This document shows positions 57,542 through 64,000 of a stretch of 64,000 nucleotides of DNA, in pieces; the first letter of the stretch is position 1; every line of letters starts with the position of its first letter. The notes beneath the pieces were generated by a model. It was not told the DNA's origin, made no database searches, and saw only the letters and a list, made by a program, of their open reading frames with translations. The translations under genes were made by a program, and so were the position numbers. Origin of the DNA: Candidatus Methylophosphatis roskildensis (GTDB lineage: Bacteria > Pseudomonadota > Gammaproteobacteria > Burkholderiales > Rhodocyclaceae); contig JADJEV010000005.1 in assembly GCA_016708905.1 (NCBI GenBank), forward strand, positions 558,001 through 622,000. The letters are read 5' to 3'.

Positions 57542-58405
57542 TCAAGACTGGGCAGCAGGCTGCCGCAGCAGCAGGGTGATCAGCGCCGCCAGCCTGGCGC
57601 GCATGTCGCGGCGGTCGACGATCATGTCGATGGCGCCCTTCTCGAGCAGGAACTCGGAGCGCTGGAACCCCTCGGGCAGCTTCTCGCGGACGGTCTGCTC
57701 GATCACCCGCGGACCGGCGAACCCGATCAGCGCGCCCGGTTCGGCCAGCACCACGTCGCCCATGAACGCGAAGCTGGCCGACACCCCGCCCATGGTCGGA
57801 TCGGTGAGAACGCTGATGAAAGGCAGCCGGCGCTCGGCGAGTTGGGTCAGTGCCGCCGTGGTCTTGGCCATCTGCATCAGCGAGAACAGCCCTTCCTGCA
57901 TGCGTGCGCCACCGGTGGCGCTGATGCAGACGAAAGACATGCTCTGTTCGATCGCCGCCTTGACGCCGCGCACGAAGCGCTCGCCGACCACCGATCCCAT
58001 CGAGCCGCCCATGAACTCGAACTCGAAGCAGGCGATCACGCAGGGCACGGTGTGGATCGAGCCCTGCATGACCACCATCGCGTCCGCTTCACCGGTATCG
58101 TCATGGGCCGACGCCAGGCGATCGCTGTAGCGCTTGCTGTCCTTAAATTTCAGCGGATCGAGCGGCACCACCTCGGCGCCGATCTCGAAGCGCCCTTCCG
58201 GATCGAGCAACATGTCGAGCCGCGCGCGTGCGCGCAATCGCTGGTGGTGGTTGCACTTCGGACAAACATTGAGATTGCCTTCGAGATCGGTGTTGTAGAG
58301 CACCGCCTCGCATGCGGGGCACTTGACCCACAGCCCCTCGGGAATCGACTTGCGGCTGGATTCGCGCTTGATCTTGGGCGGGAGCAGTTTTTGCAGCCAG
58401 CTCAT
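57542..58405 (-). CDS. accD: Acetyl-CoA carboxylase carboxyltransferase subunit beta
   Basis: AccD with AccA moves the carboxyl group from biotin to acetyl-CoA at the start of fatty acid synthesis. The 287-residue protein has an N-terminal zinc ribbon (VKCPACEAVLYN, VCPKCNHHQR) and the crotonase-like core (FEFMGGSMGSVVGERFVRG, SATGGARMQEGLFSLMQMAKT, FAFMGDVVLAEPGALIGFAGPRV). Its ATG overlaps the trpA stop as ATGA. Confidence 0.98.
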   Translation of the reverse strand: MSWLQKLLPPKIKRESSRKSIPEGLWVKCPACEAVLYNTDLEGNLNVCPKCNHHQRLRARARLDMLLDPEGRFEIGAEVVPLDPLKFKDSKRYSDRLASAHDDTGEADAMVVMQGSIHTVPCVIACFEFEFMGGSMGSVVGERFVRGVKAAIEQSMSFVCISATGGARMQEGLFSLMQMAKTTAALTQLAERRLPFISVLTDPTMGGVSASFAFMGDVVLAEPGALIGFAGPRVIEQTVREKLPEGFQRSEFLLEKGAIDMIVDRRDMRARLAALITLLLRQPAAQS

Positions 58406-59226
58406 GGCACGCCTCCAGCCGTCGCCTCGACCTCGTCGAGCGCCGTGCGAATCCCGCGCACAAACCCGGTGACGCGCGCCACGACCTGATCCCGCGGACT
58501 GCTCTCGATCTCCTCGACGATCCGGCTGCCGATGACAACCGCATCGGCGATCGCGCCGATCTTCTGCGCCGTGGCAGCGTCGCGAATGCCGAAGCCGACG
58601 CCGACAGGAATCCCGACCTGCGCGCGGATCTTCGGGATCCGGGCCGCGACATCCGCGATGTCGAGATGGCCGGCACCCGTGACCCCCTTGAGCGATACGT
58701 AATAGATGTAGCCGCTGCCCAGTTTCGCCACGTCGCGATAGCGGCTTTCGACCGAGGTCGGCGCCAGAAGGAATATCGGATCCAGCGCGACCGCGCGCAG
58801 CCTGAGCGCGAACTCGCGCGCCTCTTCGGGCGGGTAATCGACGACCAGCACACCATCGACGCCCGACGCCAGCGCAGCGCTGCAGAAGGCGTCGACACCG
58901 AACGCCTCGATCGGATTGGCATAGCCCATCAGCACCAGCGGTGTGTCCGGATCATCCCTGCGGAACTGGTGCGCGAGTGCCAGCACTGTCCGCAGGCTCA
59001 TGCCCCATTTCAAGGCGCGTTCGGATGCGCGCTGAATCGTCGGGCCGTCGGCCATCGGGTCCGAGAACGGCACCCCGAGTTCGATGATGTCGGCACCACC
59101 AGCAACCAAGCCGTGCATCAGCGGGACGGTGGCCTGCGGGTCCGGATCACCAGCGGTGATGAAGGGGATCAGCGCCTTGCGGCCCTGCTGTCCAAGGGAG
59201 TCGAAGACCGCGCGTATCCGTGACAT
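58402..59226 (-). CDS. trpA: Tryptophan synthase alpha chain
   Basis: TrpA cleaves indole-3-glycerol phosphate and passes indole to TrpB. The 274-residue protein has ALIPFITAGDPDP, DIIELGVPFSDPMADGP with the catalytic Glu, LVLMGYANPI, VLVVDYPPEEA, SVESRYRDVAKLGSGYIYYVS and GVGFGIRDAATA. The start ATG at 59226 overlaps the trpB stop (TGATG), so translation is coupled. The frame further upstream is trpB sequence. Confidence 0.97.
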   Translation of the reverse strand: MSRIRAVFDSLGQQGRKALIPFITAGDPDPQATVPLMHGLVAGGADIIELGVPFSDPMADGPTIQRASERALKWGMSLRTVLALAHQFRRDDPDTPLVLMGYANPIEAFGVDAFCSAALASGVDGVLVVDYPPEEAREFALRLRAVALDPIFLLAPTSVESRYRDVAKLGSGYIYYVSLKGVTGAGHLDIADVAARIPKIRAQVGIPVGVGFGIRDAATAQKIGAIADAVVIGSRIVEEIESSPRDQVVARVTGFVRGIRTALDEVEATAGGVP

Positions 59227-60440
59227 CAGAATATCAGGCCGGAACGTTCGGCGACCGTGTGCATGTCCTTGTCGCCACGGCCCGAGAGATTGACCAGCAG
59301 GATTTCCTGCGTGGCCATCGAGGGAGCGAGCTTGGCCGCGTAGGCGAGCGCATGCGACGATTCCAGGGCCGGAATGATGCCCTCGCAGCGGCAACACGTA
59401 TGAAAGGCCGCGAGCGCCTCGTCATCGGTGATCGTCACGTACTCGGCGCGGCCGGAATCCTTGAGCCAAGCGTGTTCCGGACCGACGCCCGGATAGTCGA
59501 GTCCGGCCGAAACCGAGTGCGTCTCGATGATCTGGCCGTTCTCGTCCTGCAGCAGGTAGGTGCGGTTGCCGTGCAGCACACCGGGCCGGCCAGCAGTGAG
59601 CGATGCGGCATGCCGGCCGGTGGCGATTCCATCGCCGGCGGCTTCCACCCCGATCAGGCGCACGTCCCGCTGTTCGATGTACGGAAAGAAGATACCCATG
59701 GCATTGGATCCACCGCCCACACAGGCGATCACCGCGTCGGGTTGCCGGCCGGCACGGCCCGGCATCTGTTCGATGCACTCCTTGCCGATCACCGACTGGA
59801 AATCGCGCACCATCATCGGATACGGGTGCGGCCCCGCAACGGTTCCGATGATGTAGAAGGTATTCCCGACATTGGTCACCCAGTCGCGCATTGCTTCGTT
59901 GAGCGCATCCTTCAGGGTCTTCGAACCCGACTCGACCGGGACCACCGTGGCACCCAGCAGTTTCATTCGATAGACGTTCTGCGCCTGACGCTTGATGTCC
60001 TCGGAACCCATGTAGACGACGCATTCCATGCCGTAACGCGCTGCAATGGTCGCGCTGGCGACACCATGCTGGCCGGCGCCGGTTTCGGCGATCACCCGGG
60101 GTTTGCCCATGCGCTTGGCAAGCAGCGCCTGGCCGATGACATTGTTGATCTTGTGCGCGCCGGTATGGTTGAGATCCTCGCGCTTCAAGTAGATCTGGGC
60201 ACCGCCGAGGGTTTCCGACCAGCGTTTGGCGTGATACACGGGACTCGGGCGCCCGACATAGTGCGCCAGTTCGTCAGCAAACTCGGCGAGGAAGGACGCA
60301 TCGTTGCGGTACCAGGCATACGCGGCACGCAGTTCATCGAGAGCCGCGATTAGGGTCTCGGAAACGAAGGTTCCGCCGTATGGGCCGAAATGGCCATTGG
60401 CGTCCGGCAGGCTATACGGGGGGACGTCGGTTATCTGCAT
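59226..60440 (-). CDS. trpB: Tryptophan synthase beta chain
   Basis: TrpB condenses indole with serine using PLP. The 404-residue protein has GPYGGTFVSETLI, YLKREDLNHTGAHKINN with the PLP lysine, VIAETGAGQHGVASA, AVIACVGGGSNAMGIF and GLDYPGVGPEH. The start ATG at 60440 lies inside the last codons of trpF (29-bp overlap), giving the normal length. A longer frame further upstream is trpF sequence. Confidence 0.98.
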   Translation of the reverse strand: MQITDVPPYSLPDANGHFGPYGGTFVSETLIAALDELRAAYAWYRNDASFLAEFADELAHYVGRPSPVYHAKRWSETLGGAQIYLKREDLNHTGAHKINNVIGQALLAKRMGKPRVIAETGAGQHGVASATIAARYGMECVVYMGSEDIKRQAQNVYRMKLLGATVVPVESGSKTLKDALNEAMRDWVTNVGNTFYIIGTVAGPHPYPMMVRDFQSVIGKECIEQMPGRAGRQPDAVIACVGGGSNAMGIFFPYIEQRDVRLIGVEAAGDGIATGRHAASLTAGRPGVLHGNRTYLLQDENGQIIETHSVSAGLDYPGVGPEHAWLKDSGRAEYVTITDDEALAAFHTCCRCEGIIPALESSHALAYAAKLAPSMATQEILLVNLSGRGDKDMHTVAERSGLIF

Positions 60441-61050
60441 GTCTGACTCCGGCCACGAACTCGGCAATCTTTTCGGCATCCTTGATTCCCCTGGATACCT
60501 CGACACCGCTGCTGACATCGACGGCCCACGGTCGCACCCGTTCTATCGCCTGGCCTACGTTTTGCGCGTCGAGCCCCCCGGAGAGGATGACCGGAAGCGG
60601 CAGCACAGGCGGAATCAGCGACCAGTCAAAACTCTTGCCTGCGCCGCCGTAGCCATCGGCGAAGGCATCGAGCAACATGCCCCGAGCGTCGGGGTATCGA
60701 GCCGCGTATTCTAGCAAATCGAGCCCCGGTCGAACCCGCGCCGCCTTGAGGTAGGGTCGGCCATGACGGCGACAGTCGGCCGCGGTTTCGTCCCCGTGGA
60801 ACTGCAGCAGGTCCACCGGGACGAGCTTCAATGTCGAGGCGATGGATTCCGGCGAGGCGTTAACGAACAGGCCGACCGCTGTGACGAAGGGCGGCAGGCA
60901 CCGCACGAGTTCCGCCGCCCGTTGCGGCGACAGGTAACGCGGGCTCGCTTCATAGAACACGAAGCCGATCGCGTCGGCGCCGCAATGGACAGCCGCACGA
61001 AAATCCTCGTCGCGGGTTATGCCGCAAATCTTGATACGGGTTCGCAACAC
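60412..61050 (-). CDS. trpF: Phosphoribosylanthranilate isomerase
   Basis: TrpF isomerises phosphoribosylanthranilate in tryptophan synthesis. The 212-residue TIM barrel has IKICGITRDEDFRAAVHCGADAI (catalytic Cys), IGFVFYEASPRYLSP, LLQFHGDETA, LLDAFADGYGGAGKSFDW (catalytic Asp), VILSGGLDAQNV and AVDVSSGVEVSRGIKD. The start is GTG at 61050, three bases after the truA stop; a TTG directly after it is an alternative. It is followed by trpB. Confidence 0.96.
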   Translation of the reverse strand: MLRTRIKICGITRDEDFRAAVHCGADAIGFVFYEASPRYLSPQRAAELVRCLPPFVTAVGLFVNASPESIASTLKLVPVDLLQFHGDETAADCRRHGRPYLKAARVRPGLDLLEYAARYPDARGMLLDAFADGYGGAGKSFDWSLIPPVLPLPVILSGGLDAQNVGQAIERVRPWAVDVSSGVEVSRGIKDAEKIAEFVAGVRHADNRRPPV

Positions 61051-61053
61051 GGC

Positions 61054-61875
61054 TCAGGGAAAGCTCGGGGGAAGACGCGCGATGATACGTGCTGCCTCGG
61101 GCAGATGCCAGCGCTCGGCGTAATGCGCGCCGACGAAATAAAGCCCCGCAGGCGGGAAAGTCGGCGGTGCGGCGCTACGGTCCTTGCTGGCGAGAACCTC
61201 TGACATCCATTCCGCCGGCTTGCCGCCATTGCCGACGGCGACCAGCGCGCCGACCATGTTGCGTACCATGTGATGCAAGAAAGCCGTGGCGCGGAAGTCG
61301 AACACGACGTAGTCGCCGTGTCGCTCGATCTCGGCAAGCTGCAGTTGCTTGATCGGGGTCTTCGCCTGACACTCGGCGGCCCGAAACGACGAGAAATCAT
61401 GCTCGCCGACAAGCAGTTGCGCCGCCTTTCGCATCGGCGCCACTTCGAGCGGACGGTGGTACCAGCCTGCGCGCCCGGAAGCGAGAGCCGGACGTAGCGC
61501 GTGATTGAACAGGACATACCGGTAATGGCGGGCCTCGGCAGAAAAGCGGGCGTGGAACTCCCCGTCGACATGCTTCGCCCAGCGTGCGGCGACGCGATCG
61601 GGCAGCCAGCTATTGACGCCTCTGACCCAGGCCGAAATCGGCCGTTCCACCTGGCTGTCGAAATGCACGACCTGCATCAGCGCGTGCACCCCGGCGTCGG
61701 TACGGCCCGCGCACAGCGTTCTCAGCGGATGCCCGGCAATCCGTCGCAACGCGGTTTCGAGTACATCCTGGACGGTGTTGCCATGCGGCTGTGTCTGCCA
61801 CCCGGAAAAGCCGCTGCCGCAATACTCGACGCCTAGAGCGATCCGCTCGACGGCAGTCACCTCAGCCAGACCCAC
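61054..61875 (-). CDS. truA: tRNA pseudouridine(38-40) synthase TruA
   Basis: TruA makes pseudouridine at positions 38-40 of tRNA anticodon arms. The 273-residue protein has the catalytic Asp in LCAGRTDAGVHALMQVVHFD, RHYRYVLFNHALRPAL, HDFSSFRAAECQAKTPIKQL and FLHHMVRNMVGALVAVG. The GTG start at 61875 slightly overlaps the preceding membrane-protein gene; a GTG five codons later is an alternative. The fimV-truA-trpF order is conserved, here with a membrane gene inserted. Confidence 0.96.
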   Translation of the reverse strand: MGLAEVTAVERIALGVEYCGSGFSGWQTQPHGNTVQDVLETALRRIAGHPLRTLCAGRTDAGVHALMQVVHFDSQVERPISAWVRGVNSWLPDRVAARWAKHVDGEFHARFSAEARHYRYVLFNHALRPALASGRAGWYHRPLEVAPMRKAAQLLVGEHDFSSFRAAECQAKTPIKQLQLAEIERHGDYVVFDFRATAFLHHMVRNMVGALVAVGNGGKPAEWMSEVLASKDRSAAPPTFPPAGLYFVGAHYAERWHLPEAARIIARLPPSFP

Positions 61876-62462
61876 AGACAGAGTGTCGCCGCCAGGGCTG
61901 CGACCGCCATGTCGGCAATCCGTAACGGATGGAGCACCAGGCGAACAGCCCCGCCAGCACTGACGTCATGCCCACCATGCAACCATTCCCGCCACCGGTT
62001 TCGCGGAAGCGTCTGGTCGGTATAGCGCAACACCAGCCCGAGGCGGATTGCGGCGCGCGTCCGGTCCAGGCCAAACACCGGCAGCGGCTTGAGCAACGCG
62101 TACAAGCCGCTCAGCAGGGATTCCTGTGTCGTATGCTCCAGCAACAGCGCAACCAGCATCAGAAGGCCGAGCAGTCTCGTGCAGTGGTCGAGTGCCAGCA
62201 TCAGCCCTTCCGCGGTCGGGGAAGCCCAGTCGGCTTCCGGCCAGAGCAGCCGACCGGGCGTCGACCAGGCGAAGATCACCAGCAGCGCCAACAGAAGCCA
62301 GCGAGCGCGCGTGACCAGGCGGAGGGAGCGGCGAAACGCGGCAATTGCCGCTGACAGCGCAACAGCAATTGCCGTGAAGCGAAGCGGATTCCCGCTGAGT
62401 GACTGCAAGACGACGACGCCGGCCGCCCACAGCAGCAGGCGGACAGCGGGATGAAGCGTCAT
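61857..62462 (-). CDS. CbiQ/EcfT-like integral membrane protein
   Basis: This 201-residue protein has about five hydrophobic segments and a C-terminal helix. Its pattern (HCTRLLGLLMLVALLLEHTT, RAAIRLGLVLRYTDQTLP) resembles the CbiQ/EcfT family, the membrane scaffold of energy-coupling-factor transporters. No ATPase or substrate-binding partner of such a transporter is nearby, so the assignment is tentative. It overlaps truA by 19 bp and lies between fimV and truA, where the order is otherwise conserved. Confidence 0.55.
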   Translation of the reverse strand: MTLHPAVRLLLWAAGVVVLQSLSGNPLRFTAIAVALSAAIAAFRRSLRLVTRARWLLLALLVIFAWSTPGRLLWPEADWASPTAEGLMLALDHCTRLLGLLMLVALLLEHTTQESLLSGLYALLKPLPVFGLDRTRAAIRLGLVLRYTDQTLPRNRWREWLHGGHDVSAGGAVRLVLHPLRIADMAVAALAATLCLWVWLR

Positions 62463-62512
62463 GCAGGGAACGTCACAAGGCGACTCGAGCCGGCACAGCG
62501 CCGGCCCGGTGC

Positions 62513-64000
62513 TCAGGCGAGCTTGGACAGCAAATCGCGCGCCTTGGCCTGCTGCTCGCTGGTTCCTTCCTTGAGTACCTCGCCCAGCAGTTCTCGCGCG
62601 CCCTCTCGGTCACCCATTTCCTCGTAGGCACGGGCAAGTTCGAGCTTGGTGTTGGTTTCTTCCGCGCCGAGGAGTGCGTCATCGTCCGTCATGGCCGAAG
62701 CCTGCTGTTCCGGCGGCAAGTCGACACTGACTTCAGATAGATCGATGTCGGAAGGCGGGGCCAGCGGCGCCTGTGCCCGCGTATCGCCGAGTTCGAAATC
62801 GAAATTCACCAGAGTTCCGCCCGCATCCGTCTTCTCGAGGTCCACCATTGGCTCGTTCGGATCGGCGAATGCCGATCCAGAAGAACGCGTACTCGACGAA
62901 ATCGAATCGAGATTGAAGTCGAGCGCTGCGACTTCATTGGGCTGAGTGGCGGTCAGGTCGATGACGCTGACGTCCTCTTGCTCGGCAGCGTCATCCGCCA
63001 GCGGGACATGCGGCTGCGTCGTAAGCTCGAAGTCCAGCGCACCGATGCCAGCACCCGGGTCGGCCTGCGAATCCATGCCGACGTAGGTCGTCTGCGCAGC
63101 CGCGGCGGCCGCAGCAAGCGCACTGGCCTCGTCGACTGCGAGTTGTTCGTTGGCTGCCGGTTCCTCGCCGCCGCCCAGGTCGAGGTCGAAATCGAGCTTG
63201 TCGAGTGCGTCGATCTTCGGCGCCGGCGCTTCCGGTTCTCCGGGCAGAACCACGGTCGTCTGTTCGTCCCCACCCTCCACGGCACGGGTGATCTGCGAAA
63301 GCTCACCCGGCATGGTCCAGGTGTCCTTCATCTTCTGGGCCGACGAGAGGACAACGGTGGGCTCGTCTTCGGTATGCCCGGCGAGCGAAATGGTCACCGG
63401 ATCCTGCGTGGCCGCATCATGCGTCACTTCGGTCCGGACCATGTTCTTGCTTGCACCATAGAGCGGATTGTCCGGATCGAACGCCGCGCCCATGGCCGCC
63501 GCCTTCTCCCAATCTGCGCCGCTGCCGGACGTCAGGCCATAGAGCTGGGTCGCAAGATTCTCGAACTGCTTGGCGTTCTTGCGCTGCGCGTAGATCTCGA
63601 GCAGCTTGACATGGATCGCATGACGGGTCGGCTCGTTCTTGAGCGCATCGAGCAGGATCTCTTCGGCCTGCGCGTCACGACCATAGGCCATGTACACGTC
63701 GGCCTCGGCGACCGGATCGACACCTTCGTCCGCGTCGATCGCGGTCATCGCCGACTGGCTGAAATCAGTCTGGATCTGGCTGCTGGTATCGACGCTCTGC
63801 CCACCGGCGGTTCCGAACACCGAATTCCCCGAGTGGGTCGACGGTGCGATCGAGGGCGCCGGCAATGAAGGCTCCGCCCCGCCGCTTCGGTTGCGCGCAC
63901 GCACCACACCCCAGCCAACCAGCAGCGCAAGCAGGCCGCCGCCGCCAATCAGGGTAGCCGGGTTATCGAGCAATTCGCTGAAGAAACCCGGTGGCTCGGT
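62513..64000 (-). CDS. fimV: FimV-like pole-organising protein, N-terminus outside window
   Basis: The frame is open to the right edge, so only about the last 495 residues are visible. Right after the edge comes a membrane helix (TLIGGGGLLALLVGWGVV), then a long acidic cytoplasmic part with TPR-like sequence near VDPVAEADVYMAYGRDAQAEEIL. The tail is the FimV C-terminal domain (TNTKLELARAYEEMGDREGARELLGEVLKEG). In Pseudomonas FimV places type IV pili and chemosensory parts at the cell pole. The LysM part would lie outside the window. Confidence 0.92.
   Translation of the reverse strand, partial: TEPPGFFSELLDNPATLIGGGGLLALLVGWGVVRARNRSGGAEPSLPAPSIAPSTHSGNSVFGTAGGQSVDTSSQIQTDFSQSAMTAIDADEGVDPVAEADVYMAYGRDAQAEEILLDALKNEPTRHAIHVKLLEIYAQRKNAKQFENLATQLYGLTSGSGADWEKAAAMGAAFDPDNPLYGASKNMVRTEVTHDAATQDPVTISLAGHTEDEPTVVLSSAQKMKDTWTMPGELSQITRAVEGGDEQTTVVLPGEPEAPAPKIDALDKLDFDLDLGGGEEPAANEQLAVDEASALAAAAAAAQTTYVGMDSQADPGAGIGALDFELTTQPHVPLADDAAEQEDVSVIDLTATQPNEVAALDFNLDSISSSTRSSGSAFADPNEPMVDLEKTDAGGTLVNFDFELGDTRAQAPLAPPSDIDLSEVSVDLPPEQQASAMTDDDALLGAEETNTKLELARAYEEMGDREGARELLGEVLKEGTSEQQAKARDLLSKLA

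Overview
The window looks like the chromosome of a high-GC Betaproteobacterium, probably Rhodocyclales/Burkholderiales-like. This rests on gene order and family content: fur/bamE/dapB, carAB-greA, recN-nadK-hrcA-hemH, grpE-dnaK-dnaJ, and fimV-truA-trpFBA-accD-folC-SPOR-cvpA-purF-metZ. It also rests on a perfect CIRCE operator together with heat-shock-sigma-like promoters. I see no rRNA, tRNA, CRISPR array, insertion sequence or prophage. Almost the whole window is coding, with short operons and many 1-4 bp overlaps. Layout: 1-1.5 kb holds the 3' part of an acetate/cation symporter (actP). At 1.9-4.0 kb is groESL with its CIRCE promoter. At 4.1-10.9 kb is a seven-gene C1 operon, read right to left: ferredoxin, ferredoxin-NADP reductase, an FmdD-like subunit, then fhcB, fhcA, fhcD and fhcC. 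At 11-13.2 kb are an unknown gene and a two-gene operon ending in a PIN-domain toxin. At 13.4-17.4 kb is pstSCAB with a Pho-box-like site. At 17.4-22.5 kb are glmM-folP-ftsH and rlmE. At 22.5-32.5 kb are yhbY, a DUF4149 protein, greA, carBA, a hybrid histidine kinase, dapB and bamE. At 32.6-39.1 kb are fur, a Mn-efflux-like protein, recN, nadK, hrcA, hemH and a small holin-family membrane protein. At 39.2-45.8 kb are an AP2-domain protein, a thioredoxin 2, a kinase with a cyclic-nucleotide-type domain, and grpE-dnaK-dnaJ. At 46-52 kb are cysS, a TPR/L,D-transpeptidase pair, two cyclophilins and lpxH. At 52-64 kb is the long minus-strand run from fimV to metZ. The most interesting region is the C1 operon. 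In methylotrophs such as Methylobacterium the FhcABCD complex is a redox-inactive formyltransferase/hydrolase whose FhcB has lost its metal site. Here FhcB keeps a CxxCxxxC cysteine set plus a fourth cysteine, a Cys-His pair and an Arg in an RGHGNVTG motif, all expected of a true Mo/W formylmethanofuran dehydrogenase B subunit. A separate FmdD-like (molybdopterin-dinucleotide-binding) subunit, an FdxA-type ferredoxin and an FprA-type ferredoxin:NADP+ reductase sit in the same operon. Together these suggest a bacterial, NADP-linked formylmethanofuran dehydrogenase that interconverts a formyl group and CO2 instead of releasing formate. This is an inference from sequence and needs biochemical proof. 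Two other points stand out. First, the chaperone genes are under split control: HrcA/CIRCE at groESL and sigma-32-like sites at grpE and dnaK. Second, a family of structured intergenic repeats occurs in five places, each with two 40-bp units between inverted GGCTGGA/TCCAGCC-type arms, and each placed just after stop codons.
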